The translations under genes and the position numbers were made by a program. 64,000 nt of DNA from Hydrogenophaga sp. Its GTDB lineage: Bacteria > Pseudomonadota > Gammaproteobacteria > Burkholderiales > Burkholderiaceae_C. Under the pieces are notes generated by a model. The model ran no database searches, was not told the origin of the DNA, and saw only the letters and a program-made list of their open reading frames with translations. This document shows, one piece after another, positions 20,847 through 28,909 of the stretch; positions within the stretch are counted from its first letter, which is position 1; each line of letters opens with the position of its first letter. The DNA is taken from assembly GCF_018780385.1 (NCBI RefSeq), contig NZ_JADMJO010000004.1, positions 99,378-163,377 on the forward strand, written 5' to 3'.

Positions 20847-21995
20847 ATGCCCGGACTGCTGCCCCACATCGACCCCGACGGCCTGCTCGAGTTTTCGGTG
20901 GTCTACACCGATCGTGCGCTCAACCACATGTCCAAACGCTTTCAGGGCGTGATGACCGACATCTCGGCCATGCTCAAGCGTGTGTACGGCGCGCACTCGG
21001 CGGTGCTGGTGCCCGGCAGCGGCACCTTCGGCATGGAGTCGGTGGCGCGGCAGTTTGCCCACGGCAAACAGGTGCTCGTCATCCGCAACGGCTGGTTCAG
21101 CTACCGCTGGACGCAGATCTTCGACATGGGAAGCATCCCCGCCAGCCACACGGTGATGAAGGCCCGGCGCGCCGGCGCGGGCGCGCAGGCTGCCTGGACT
21201 CCGGCACCGATTGAAGAGGTGGTGGCGACCATCGCGAGCGAGAAGCCTGCGCTGGTGTTCGCACCGCACGTGGAAACCGCCGCCGGCATGATCCTGCCCG
21301 ACGACTACCTGAAGGCCGTGGCCGATGCGGTGCACGCGGTGGGTGGCCTGTTCGTGTTGGACTGCATTGCCTCCGGCGCCATGTGGGTCGACATGAAAAC
21401 CACCGGCGTGGACATCCTGATCTCGGCGCCACAGAAAGGCTGGAGCAGCTCGCCCTGCTGCGCCATGGTGATGCTCAGCGAGCGCGCCCGCACCGCCATC
21501 GACGCCACGCAGAGCACCACCTTTGCCATGGATCTGAAGAAGTGGCTGCAGATCATGGAAACCTACGAAGGTGGCGGCCACGCGTACCACACCACCCTGC
21601 CCACCGACGCGCTGACGCGGTTGCGCGAGACGATGGTTGAGACCGAAGCCTATGGCTATGAACGTGTGCGCCAGGAGCAGATCGCCCTCGGTTCGCAGGT
21701 GCGCGCACTGCTGGAGCGCCATGGTTTCCCCAGCGTGGCGGTCAGCGGTTTTCAGGCGCCGGGCGTGGTGGTGAGCTACACCACGGATCCGGAGATCCAG
21801 TCGAGCAAGAAGTTTCTCGCTGCCGGCCTGCAGACGGCGTCGGGTGTGCCGTTGCAATGCGATGAAGGTCCGGAGTTCAAGACCTTTCGCATCGGCCTCT
21901 TCGGGCTGGACAAGTGGCACGATGTGCCGGCCACGCTGCAGCACCTGGAGCGGGCGTTGGCTGAGGTGGCGCCTCGGCAGGCGCAGCCTGCTTGA
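20847..21995 (+). CDS. Class V PLP-dependent aminotransferase (alanine-glyoxylate/serine-pyruvate type)
   Basis: Fold type I pyridoxal-phosphate enzyme, 382 residues. The PLP lysine is in ILISAPQKGWSSSP near 200, preceded by the Asp of LFVLDCIASG near 167. The glycine-rich PGSGTFGMES segment near 55 binds the cofactor phosphate. This subfamily interconverts alanine/glyoxylate or serine/pyruvate; the exact donor cannot be read. AGGAGA lies seven bases before the ATG; the long open frame upstream is out of phase with the transporter and not coding. The stop is followed 21 bases later by the structured element at 22017. Confidence 0.87.
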   Translation: MPGLLPHIDPDGLLEFSVVYTDRALNHMSKRFQGVMTDISAMLKRVYGAHSAVLVPGSGTFGMESVARQFAHGKQVLVIRNGWFSYRWTQIFDMGSIPASHTVMKARRAGAGAQAAWTPAPIEEVVATIASEKPALVFAPHVETAAGMILPDDYLKAVADAVHAVGGLFVLDCIASGAMWVDMKTTGVDILISAPQKGWSSSPCCAMVMLSERARTAIDATQSTTFAMDLKKWLQIMETYEGGGHAYHTTLPTDALTRLRETMVETEAYGYERVRQEQIALGSQVRALLERHGFPSVAVSGFQAPGVVVSYTTDPEIQSSKKFLAAGLQTASGVPLQCDEGPEFKTFRIGLFGLDKWHDVPATLQHLERALAEVAPRQAQPA

Positions 21996-22016
21996 TCGCG
22001 TGCATTGACCTCGCGG

Positions 22017-22116
22017 GATCGGGGCGTGACGGCGCTCTGCTCCGCGAATGTCCTCCGGCGGCCTGAGGCCGCCTCCTCCTTGATTTCGCTGCGCAGAACA
22101 CCATCACGCCCCGATC
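22017..22116 (+). ncRNA. Structured 3'-end element, copy A
   Basis: Outer helix GATCGGGGCGTGA (22017-22029) with TCACGCCCCGATC (22104-22116), second helix TCTGC (22036-22040) with GCAGA (22093-22097), and apical hairpin GGCGGCC-TGA-GGCCGCC (22057-22073). Between helices lie the conserved strands TCCGCGAATGTCCTCC and TCCTCCTTGATTTCGCTGC. It begins 21 bases after the stop codon of the aminotransferase, in sense. Copies B and C keep both strands and re-pair all helices with different bases. Confidence 0.75.
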
Positions 22117-22161
22117 AATGAGGTGTGGGCGTTTGAACTTAGGACTGCATTGGTGCTTGCG

Positions 22162-22261
22162 GCCTGGGACCACAGGGTGACCGACGCAGCGAAATCAAGG
22201 AGGAAGCGGCCAAAGGCCGCTGGGGGACATTCGCGGAGTCGATCGCCCTGTGGTCCCAGGC
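22162..22261 (-). ncRNA. Structured 3'-end element, copy B
   Basis: Minus-strand copy. Outer helix of 16 perfect pairs (GCCTGGGACCACAGGG with its complement), second helix GATCGAC/GTCGGTC with one G-T pair, apical hairpin AGCGGCC-TTT-GGCCGCT. The conserved strands are TCCGCGAATGTCCCCC and TCCTCCTTGATTTCGCTGC. It starts 23 bases after the stop codon of the quinone oxidoreductase gene, in sense. With copy A it fills the convergent gap 21996-22284. Confidence 0.75.
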
Positions 22262-22284
22262 AACCAAACCCGTAGGCACAAAAC

Positions 22285-23280
22285 TCAGGGCAACAAAATC
22301 GTGCAACCAGTAGTAGCACGCGCCTCAAGACTCTCATGCGCCTTGCGCACCTCGGTCAGCGGAAACCGCTGATCGATGCGGATCTTCACCTGGTTGCCTT
22401 CGACCACCGCGAACAAATCGTCGGCCATCGCTTGCGTGCGCTCGCGGCTGGTGATGTGCGTGAACAGGGTCTGGCGCGTCACGTACAGCGAACCCTTGGG
22501 GCCGAGGATGCCCGGCGAAAAAGGCGCCACCGGGCCGGAGGCATTGCCAAAGCTCGCCATCAGGCCGAAGGGCCGCAGGCAGTCGAGCGACTTGTCAAAC
22601 GTGTCCTTGCCGACCGAGTCGTACACCACCTTCACGCCCTGGCCGTTGGTGATCTCCTTCACCCGTGCGGCAAAGTCCTCGGTGCGGTAGTTGATGGCGT
22701 GGCTCGCGCCGTGTTCCAGGGCCAGCTTGCATTTTTCGTCTGAACCCGCCGTGCCGATGAGTTGCAGGCCCAGCGCCTTGGCCCACTGGCAGGCGATCAG
22801 GCCCACGCCACCGGCTGCGGCGTGGAACAGCACGAAGTCGCCCGGCTCCAGCCCTTCGACCGGGCGGCAACGCTTGAGCAGGTACTGCGCGGTGAGGCCC
22901 TTGAGCATCATGGCAGCGCCGGTCTCGAAATCGATCGCCTCGGGCAACTGGCACACGTTCATGGCCGGCATCACGCGCACGTCGCAATAGCTGCCCGGCG
23001 GGTTGGCCGCGTAGGCCGCGCGGTCACCGGCCTTGAGGTGGGTCACGCCCTCGCCCACCGCTTCGATCACACCGGCGCCCTCCATGCCCAGCGACAGCGG
23101 CATGGGAAACGGATAGAGGCCGCTGCGCTGATAAACGTCGATGAAGTTCAGGCCGATGGCGTGGTGGCGGATGCGCACCTGACCCGGGCCAGGGTCGCCC
23201 ACGCTCACGGTGTCGATGACGAGTTGCTCGGGGCCACCGGCGGCATGGATGCGGACAGCGCGGGATTCTTGTGTGCTCAT
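22285..23280 (-). CDS. Quinone oxidoreductase (zeta-crystallin type, MDR superfamily)
   Basis: NADPH:quinone reductase family, 331 residues, zinc-free member of the medium-chain dehydrogenase/reductases. Visible are the GLNFIDVYQRSGLYP quinone-reductase signature near 45, the NADPH-binding AAAGGVGLIACQWAKALG near 150, and the typical C-terminal HESLEARATTGCTILLP. The start at 23280 has AGGAGA six bases upstream and gives the normal length; the longer frame to 23385 adds a non-homologous leader and overlaps the divergent promoter region. The copy B structured element lies just after its stop. It is divergent from an EamA transporter. Confidence 0.9.
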   Translation of the reverse strand: MSTQESRAVRIHAAGGPEQLVIDTVSVGDPGPGQVRIRHHAIGLNFIDVYQRSGLYPFPMPLSLGMEGAGVIEAVGEGVTHLKAGDRAAYAANPPGSYCDVRVMPAMNVCQLPEAIDFETGAAMMLKGLTAQYLLKRCRPVEGLEPGDFVLFHAAAGGVGLIACQWAKALGLQLIGTAGSDEKCKLALEHGASHAINYRTEDFAARVKEITNGQGVKVVYDSVGKDTFDKSLDCLRPFGLMASFGNASGPVAPFSPGILGPKGSLYVTRQTLFTHITSRERTQAMADDLFAVVEGNQVKIRIDQRFPLTEVRKAHESLEARATTGCTILLP

Positions 23281-23405
23281 GGAGGGTCTCCTCGTTGTTG
23301 AAACAGTGCCCTTGGATGCTGCCACGAATGCAACGGATCGCCGGAGCGACTGTCCATCGTCCCCATCAACCGACCGGACATGCACAGGTTGCTACAGTCC
23401 AGCCG

Positions 23406-24341
23406 ATGTCAGTTGCACCCACCCAACGCCTCACACCCGCCACCATCGCCCTGCTGGTGATTCCACCACTCATGTGGGCGGGCAACGCCGTGGTGGGCCG
23501 GATGATGCAGGGCGTGGTGCCACCAGTCACCCTCAACTTCCTGCGCTGGGCGCTGGCACTGGTGATGCTGTTGCCGCTGGCGGGTTGGGTGCTGCGCCCG
23601 GGCAGCGGGCTGTGGCGGCACTGGCGACGCTTTGCCCTGCTGGGTCTGCTGGGCGTGGGCATGTACAACTCGTTGCAGTACATGGCGCTCAAGACCTCCA
23701 CGCCGCTCAATGTGACGCTGGTGGCGTCGAGCATTCCGGTGTGGATGCTGATCATGGGGCGCGTGTTCTTCGGCGTGCCCATCTCCCGGCGCGCGGCCAT
23801 GGGCGCCTTCATGTCGCTCTGCGGCGTGGCAGTTGTGATCGCACGCGGCGATCTGGGTGGTCTGCTGTCGGTGCAACTGGTGCCGGGTGATCTGCTGGTG
23901 CTGCTGGCTGCCCTGGCCTGGGCCTGGTACAGCTGGCTGCTGGCGCGCCCACCGGTCGACGAACCCTCGGCCATCAAAGCCGACTGGGCAGCCTTCCTGC
24001 TGGCTCAGGTGGTGTTCGGCCTGCTCTGGTCAGCGGCGTTCACCGCGGGTGAGTGGCTCACCCTGCCGCCCCTGCCGGAGGGCCGCGAAGCCATCCAGTG
24101 GGGTTGGCCGCTGGTGGCGGGGCTGGTGTACGTGGCGGTGGGGCCCTCGCTGCTGGCCTACCGCAGTTGGGGCGCGGCCGTGGCCCGCGTCGGTCCGGCC
24201 ACCGCCGGCATCTTCTCCAACCTCACGCCGCTGTTCGCGGCGCTGCTCTCGGCCACGCTCCTGCGCGAGCCGCCGCAGCCCTACCATCTGGCCGGTTTCG
24301 TGCTGATCGTCGGCGGGATTCTCGTGGCCTCCAGAAACTGA
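23406..24341 (+). CDS. EamA/DMT-family transporter
   Basis: Ten-segment drug/metabolite-superfamily membrane protein of 311 residues with two EamA repeats: IPPLMWAGNAVVGRMMQG near 19 and the second half from about 155 (GDLLVLLAALAWAWYSWLLARP). The conserved AYRSWGAAVARVGPATAG near 245 is typical. The substrate is unknown; family members export amino acids and other metabolites. No Shine-Dalgarno sequence precedes the ATG; TACAGT ends seven bases before it, consistent with a leaderless transcript. It is convergent with the chemoreceptor gene, 12 bases apart. Confidence 0.85.
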   Translation: MSVAPTQRLTPATIALLVIPPLMWAGNAVVGRMMQGVVPPVTLNFLRWALALVMLLPLAGWVLRPGSGLWRHWRRFALLGLLGVGMYNSLQYMALKTSTPLNVTLVASSIPVWMLIMGRVFFGVPISRRAAMGAFMSLCGVAVVIARGDLGGLLSVQLVPGDLLVLLAALAWAWYSWLLARPPVDEPSAIKADWAAFLLAQVVFGLLWSAAFTAGEWLTLPPLPEGREAIQWGWPLVAGLVYVAVGPSLLAYRSWGAAVARVGPATAGIFSNLTPLFAALLSATLLREPPQPYHLAGFVLIVGGILVASRN

Positions 24342-24353
24342 GGCTGCTCGCGA

Positions 24354-26282
24354 TCAGGCGAGCTTGAACGACGCCACCGCGTCCACCAGCTGCCCGGCCT
24401 GGGATTTCAGGCTCTGCGCCGCGGCGGCACTTTCTTCCACCAGCGCCGCGTTCTGCTGCGTGGCCTGGTCCATCTGCGTGACGGCGTCACCCACCTGGGA
24501 CACGCCTTCGCTCTGCTCACGGCTGGCCGAGCTGATCTCGCCCACGATGTCGGTCACACGGCGGATCGAAGTCACCACCTCGCTCATCGTGTTGCCGGCG
24601 CGATCGACCAGCGCCGTGCCCTGCTCCACGCGGTCCACGCTCAAGTCGATGAGGCCCTTGATCTCCTTGGCGGCGGCGGCACTGCGCTGCGCGAGGCTGC
24701 GCACCTCGGCCGCCACCACCGCGAATCCACGGCCCTGCTCGCCGGCACGAGCGGCCTCCACGGCGGCGTTCAGCGCCAGGATGTTGGTCTGGAAAGCAAT
24801 GCCGTCGATCACGCTGATGATGTCTGCGATCTTGCGGGAGCTCTCGTTGATGCCCTTCATCATGTCAACCACCTGGGTCACCACATCACCGCCCTGTGAG
24901 GCCACGGCAGAAGCGCTGATCGCCAGGCGATTGGCCTGCTGCGCGTTCTCGGCGTTGAGCTTGACGGTGGAACTGAGCTCCTCCATGGAGGCGGCCGTCT
25001 GTTCGAGAGCCGAGGCCTGCTGCTCGGTACGCGCCGACAGATCGTGGTTGCCCTGCGCAATCTGCGAGCTGGCAGCGGCCACGCCCTCTGCGTTGCTGCG
25101 CACGCTGCCCACCACCCGCGCAAGCGCGTTCTGCATCGTCGTCATGGCGTTGAGCAATTGCCCCATCTCGTCGCCACCGCCCTCGGGCACGGCCTGGCTC
25201 AGGTCCCCCGCGGCCACACGGGTCGCCACCGCCCAGGCCTGACCGGCCGGCTGTGTGATCGAACGGCCGATGACCACGGCGAACGCCACACCCGCCAGGA
25301 TCAGCGCGGCGATGGCACCCATCACCAGCGCCAGCTCACTGCGCAGGCTGGCGTAACGTGCCTCGATCTCCGTGCCCAACGCCAGGTTGGCCTGGTCGCT
25401 CAGACCGTACATGCCGTCGATGGCTGTTGTCGTGGCCTTGAAGTAGTCGCCCGACGGGTACTGCAGCAGCTGCGCGTCGGCAATCTGCTCACGCGCCAGC
25501 TTGAGCGCGCCTTCAAACTCGCTGCGTGCCTGTTCGAGTGTCGGGCCCAGGCGCGTCTTGAGGGTTGCATCGTGCTCGAACGCCTTGTCCAGACTGATGT
25601 TCAACTCGCGCAGCCCGATGCGGGCGCGTTCGACCAGGCTGGCGATCTGCGCCTGCTCCGCGGCCGTGGCCGCCTGTCTCACCAGCAGCACCGAACCGCG
25701 TGCGCGCGCCTGGCCCAGCATCTCGGTGAGGCGAGGCATCTGCTGCAGCGTGCCGATGATCAGGAAGTAGGTGGCTTTGTCCGGATCGGACGTGAGCCCG
25801 AAGTGGTCGGACACGCGGTCATTGAGTTCGATCAGGCCACCGATCAGCGCCGTGTGGCGCGCGAAGCTCTCGGGGCCGGTGAGCCCGCGCGATGCCACGG
25901 TGCTGGCCAATGATTGCCACTGTTCCTCGAGCCGCTGCCAGTCGCTGCGGATGCGCGCGTCGGGCATGTCGCTGGCCACCATCGCGTCGAAGCGCGTGAT
26001 CGCCTGCTGCACTTCATCGGACTTGGCCTTTCGCTGGGGCTCCACCTCGCTCTTGCCGCCGAGCACGGTCGCCGTCATGCCGCGGTGAGTCTGCGCGAGT
26101 CGCACCACCTCCAGCAGCGCGCGCGACGGCTCCAGTCCCTGTCGCTCGGCCTCGATGGCACCCAGCCCGCCGAAGGCATCTCGCACATAAACGACCAGGG
26201 GCACCGACACCAGCAGGGCGGCAATCACGCCGAGCAACGCGAGCTTGTGAACGAGACGGAGATTTCGAATGAATGAGGACAT
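24354..26282 (-). CDS. Methyl-accepting chemotaxis protein
   Basis: Transmembrane chemoreceptor, 642 residues. TM1 spans about 13-31, followed by a periplasmic domain of nearly 280 residues, all helical, with a [13 protein letters not shown] segment resembling nitrate/nitrite-sensing (NIT) domains. TM2 lies near 310-330, then HAMP, and the signalling domain with the highly conserved hairpin [20 protein letters not shown] near 500. There is no C-terminal CheR-binding pentapeptide (ends DAVASFKLA). The start at 26282 gives a normal cytoplasmic N-terminus ([14 protein letters not shown]). A sigma-28-like promoter lies about 90 bases upstream. No che or fla genes are in the window. Ligand unknown. 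Confidence 0.93.
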   Translation of the reverse strand: MSSFIRNLRLVHKLALLGVIAALLVSVPLVVYVRDAFGGLGAIEAERQGLEPSRALLEVVRLAQTHRGMTATVLGGKSEVEPQRKAKSDEVQQAITRFDAMVASDMPDARIRSDWQRLEEQWQSLASTVASRGLTGPESFARHTALIGGLIELNDRVSDHFGLTSDPDKATYFLIIGTLQQMPRLTEMLGQARARGSVLLVRQAATAAEQAQIASLVERARIGLRELNISLDKAFEHDATLKTRLGPTLEQARSEFEGALKLAREQIADAQLLQYPSGDYFKATTTAIDGMYGLSDQANLALGTEIEARYASLRSELALVMGAIAALILAGVAFAVVIGRSITQPAGQAWAVATRVAAGDLSQAVPEGGGDEMGQLLNAMTTMQNALARVVGSVRSNAEGVAAASSQIAQGNHDLSARTEQQASALEQTAASMEELSSTVKLNAENAQQANRLAISASAVASQGGDVVTQVVDMMKGINESSRKIADIISVIDGIAFQTNILALNAAVEAARAGEQGRGFAVVAAEVRSLAQRSAAAAKEIKGLIDLSVDRVEQGTALVDRAGNTMSEVVTSIRRVTDIVGEISSASREQSEGVSQVGDAVTQMDQATQQNAALVEESAAAAQSLKSQAGQLVDAVASFKLA

Positions 26283-26324
26283 GCAGGGATGAAGGGCGCG
26301 TGCGTTGAAAACATCGTCGACGCT

Positions 26325-26348
26325 GCACGGTGTTTTCAGACACCGTGC
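26325..26348 (-). promoter_or_regulatory. Hairpin in the chemoreceptor mRNA leader
   Basis: A 9-bp perfect stem (GCACGGTGT with ACACCGTGC) and six-base loop lies between the sigma-28-like promoter and the chemoreceptor start codon. There is no T-tract in the sense direction, so a post-transcriptional role is more likely than termination. Confidence 0.4.
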
Positions 26349-26368
26349 CCACGCCGACACTGCTCCAA

Positions 26369-26395
26369 CTATCGACGCGCACAGACACAAATTGA
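26369..26395 (-). promoter_or_regulatory. Sigma-28 (FliA)-like promoter of the chemoreceptor
   Basis: Minus strand TCAATTTG (26388-26395), 11 bases, GTCGATAG (26369-26376). Compared with the E. coli FliA consensus TAAAGTTT-N11-GCCGATAA, this matches 5 of 8 and 6 of 8 positions at exactly the right spacing. The known dependence of chemoreceptors on FliA supports the call. Confidence 0.5.
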
Positions 26396-26554
26396 GCTGT
26401 CCTGCCCTCTGTTCGGGTGCTCTTTCAAGACGATTTCATCGCCGCGCGGGAAACGCTTGCATGTGGTGCAAAAGATGTCCGGACATGGTGCATTTCCAGG
26501 ACCATGCAGGGGCGCCGCACAAGCCTGGTGCGCAAGGCTTGCGGCCTCCCGTTG

Positions 26555-27352
26555 TCAGAACGTGCCCGGGTACGCACCACCATCGGCCAGCACGTTCTGG
26601 CCCGTCATGTAGCCGGCGTGCACGCTGCACAGAAAGGCACAGATGGCGCCGAACTCCTGTGGGTTGCCAAAGCGCTTCGCGGGTATGGCGCTGCGCCGGG
26701 CATCCATCACCTCATCGACCGGCTTGCCTGCCTTGCTGGCGAGACCTGCCATGGTGGTCTTGAGACGGTCGGTTTCGAAAGCGCCCGGCAGCAGGTTGTT
26801 GATGGTCACGCCCTGCGCGGCCAGCTCGCTGCGCGCGGCGCCGGCCACGAAACCGGTGAGGCCGCTGCGCGCTCCATTGGACAGGCCGAGCACGCCAATG
26901 GGCGCCTTCACCGCGCCCGAGGTGATGTTGACGATGCGACCGAAGCCGCGCTGCGCCATGCCGTCCACTGTGGCCTTGATGAGCTCGATGGGCGTGAGCA
27001 TGTTGGCGTCAAGCGCCTTGATCCATACCTCGCGGTCCCACGCGCGGAAATCACCGGGCGGCGGACCACCCGCGTTGTTGACCACGATGTCGAAGGCCGC
27101 GCCGGGTCCTCCCGCCACCGACAGGGCCGCCGCGCGCCCTTCAAAGGTGGTGATGTCGGCCGCCACCGCCAGCACCGTCACGTCGGGCGCATCGGCCTGC
27201 AGCGCCTGCGCGGCAGCTTCCAGATCTCGCGCGCCGCGTGCCACCAGCACCACGTTCACACCTTCGGCGGCCAACGCCTGCGCGCAGCCCAGCCCCAATC
27301 CCTTGCTCGCACCGCACACCAGCGCCCATTTGCCCTTGATACCCAGATCCAT
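26555..27352 (-). CDS. SDR-family oxidoreductase with altered catalytic Tyr/Lys
   Basis: Short-chain dehydrogenase/reductase, 265 residues. The NAD(P)-binding GASKGLGLGCAQAL starts at residue 14 and the NNAGG motif is near 91. The catalytic Ser is in NITSGAV near 142. In the position of YxxxK the sequence reads SNGAR (GLSNGARSGLTGF), so Tyr is Ser and Lys is Arg. That departure recurs in a recognised SDR subgroup, so it is probably not decay, but classical dehydrogenase activity is doubtful. AGGAG lies seven bases before the ATG. The gene follows the EamA gene by 23 bases and shares its transcript. Substrate unknown. Confidence 0.85.
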   Translation of the reverse strand: MDLGIKGKWALVCGASKGLGLGCAQALAAEGVNVVLVARGARDLEAAAQALQADAPDVTVLAVAADITTFEGRAAALSVAGGPGAAFDIVVNNAGGPPPGDFRAWDREVWIKALDANMLTPIELIKATVDGMAQRGFGRIVNITSGAVKAPIGVLGLSNGARSGLTGFVAGAARSELAAQGVTINNLLPGAFETDRLKTTMAGLASKAGKPVDEVMDARRSAIPAKRFGNPQEFGAICAFLCSVHAGYMTGQNVLADGGAYPGTF

Positions 27353-27375
27353 GAAAAATCTCCTGAAAAAAACGA

Positions 27376-28293
27376 TCAGCTGGCACGGCCGAAGCGCGTC
27401 ACCAGAAACACACCGGAGAGCACGAGCACCGTGCCCACCACGATCCAGCCGTTGAACGGCTCACCGAGAATCACCACCCCCATGACGATGGTCGACATCG
27501 GGCCGACCATGCCGGTCTGCGCCGCCAGGCTCGATCCGATGCGCTCGATCGCCATCATCACCATGAGCACGGGCGCAAAGGTGCACAGCGTGGCGTTGAG
27601 CACCGAGAGCCAGATCACCTCGGGCGCCACCAGCGCCGCGCTCATCGGACGCAACAACACGAACTGTGCGAGGCACAACACACAGGCCACGCTGGTGGCC
27701 AGCCCCACCAGCCGCATGGAACCCAGGCGCTGCACCAGCTCGCCGCTGTACACCAGGTAGATCGCGTAGCTCACTGCGCTGCCGAACACCAGCAGAGCAC
27801 CCAGCAGCGCGTTGGGCCCCTGCAGACCGGCCTCGTGGCCAAACACCAGCAGCACGCCGCCATAGCTCACGGCCATGGCGAGTGCCTGCAGTCGCGTGAT
27901 GCGACGCTTGTAGAGCACCCAGCCCAGCACCAGAACCAACGTCGGGTTGAGGTACAGGATGAGCCGCTCCAGGCTGGCGGTGATGTACTGCAAGCCCCAG
28001 AAATCCAGGAAGCTGGCGAGGTAGTAACCGGTGAAGCCCAGGCCCAGGATGCCCATCCAGTCCTGGCGGGTGAGCGGCGCCTTGGCACCGCCCCCTTGCC
28101 GGTAGGTGGCCCACCATGCCAGCGCCAGAAACAGCGGCAACGCAAACAGCATGCGGTACATGATCAGCGTGACCGCGTCCACGCCATGGCGGTAGGCCAG
28201 TTTCACGATGATGGCCTTGCCGCTGAAGGCAATGGAGCCTGTGACCGCGAGCAGCAATCCGGTGGCGAGGTGAGGTGTGGGAGCGGCGCGCAT
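27376..28293 (-). CDS. EamA/DMT-family transporter
   Basis: Ten-segment membrane transporter of 305 residues with two EamA domains: LLAVTGSIAFSGKAIIVKLA near 13 and a second repeat from about 155 (GPNALLGALLVFGSAVSYAI). It belongs to the same superfamily as the protein at 23406 but is clearly a different subfamily (VLGWVLYKRRITRLQALAMA). I chose the ATG at 28293, which gives MRAAPTPHLATGL and a normal length; the frame extends 21 codons further without support. It is the first gene of a two-gene transcript with the SDR protein. Substrate unknown. Confidence 0.85.
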   Translation of the reverse strand: MRAAPTPHLATGLLLAVTGSIAFSGKAIIVKLAYRHGVDAVTLIMYRMLFALPLFLALAWWATYRQGGGAKAPLTRQDWMGILGLGFTGYYLASFLDFWGLQYITASLERLILYLNPTLVLVLGWVLYKRRITRLQALAMAVSYGGVLLVFGHEAGLQGPNALLGALLVFGSAVSYAIYLVYSGELVQRLGSMRLVGLATSVACVLCLAQFVLLRPMSAALVAPEVIWLSVLNATLCTFAPVLMVMMAIERIGSSLAAQTGMVGPMSTIVMGVVILGEPFNGWIVVGTVLVLSGVFLVTRFGRAS

Positions 28294-28501
28294 CGACCGA
28301 TTATCGGCAACGCACGATAACGGACGCCAAGGCGGGGTATGCATCATGCCGATCACCCAGGCGTTCCTGTCGCACGCATGACTTCACGCTGATGAAGCCC
28401 TGCCCACCCACCCCGGACGCCGGCAACTCCCTAACCTGTGCAACAGCCAGCTCCGCACCCAACCTGCGGTTGCTCCGAACATGCCTCACAGGGTTTGCCA
28501 C

Positions 28502-28894
28502 ATGCCGTCTTCTCCCATTCCAGCGCCCCTCGTCGAACACATCGACACCTTGCTGAAAGCCTTGACCGATTCACGCCGGGGTTCGACCGTGCTGCGCGTG
28601 AACGACACACGCGTGGTGCTGCGCCCTCGCGACAACGAGCCCAAGCTGGTGATGCAGGCCCACATCTGCGCCCTGCCCCGCCACAGTGGCCCGCGCGCTG
28701 CGCTCTGCGAGGCCTTGTTGATGGGCAACACAAGGCTCGGGGACAGCGACCGCCTGGGCATCGAGCCTGTCGAGAACGCTGCGGTGTACCAGCGCGTGGT
28801 GGACATCGCGCTCGATGCCGAAGCGCTGGGTCACGAGGTGTGGGACCTGATCGATGCCGCCGAGCAGTTCAGGTACGGGCTCGGGCGCGACTGA
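28502..28894 (+). CDS. Hypothetical protein, about 130 residues
   Basis: I do not recognise this protein with certainty. It reads MPSSPIPAPLVEHIDTLLKA at the start, then an alternating strand pattern (TVLRVNDTRVVLRPRD; KLVMQAHICALP) and a C-terminal helix (VWDLIDAAEQFRYGLGRD). Size, layout and the ALLMGNTRLGDSDRLGIEP segment recall CesT-type secretion chaperones or the YbjN-like fold, but this is only a resemblance. An ATG seven codons earlier (28481) is also possible; neither has a ribosome binding site. It is convergent with the orphan GspE-type ATPase gene (15 bases apart), which is notable given the chaperone-like look. Confidence 0.6.
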   Translation: MPSSPIPAPLVEHIDTLLKALTDSRRGSTVLRVNDTRVVLRPRDNEPKLVMQAHICALPRHSGPRAALCEALLMGNTRLGDSDRLGIEPVENAAVYQRVVDIALDAEALGHEVWDLIDAAEQFRYGLGRD

Positions 28895-28909
28895 TGCGCG
28901 CTGCGAGCC

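Noticed and set aside
21996..22284. CRISPR array or phage remnant in the repeat-rich gap
   Set aside because: Only two inverted copies with internal secondary structure, no regular spacers, no cas or phage genes nearby.
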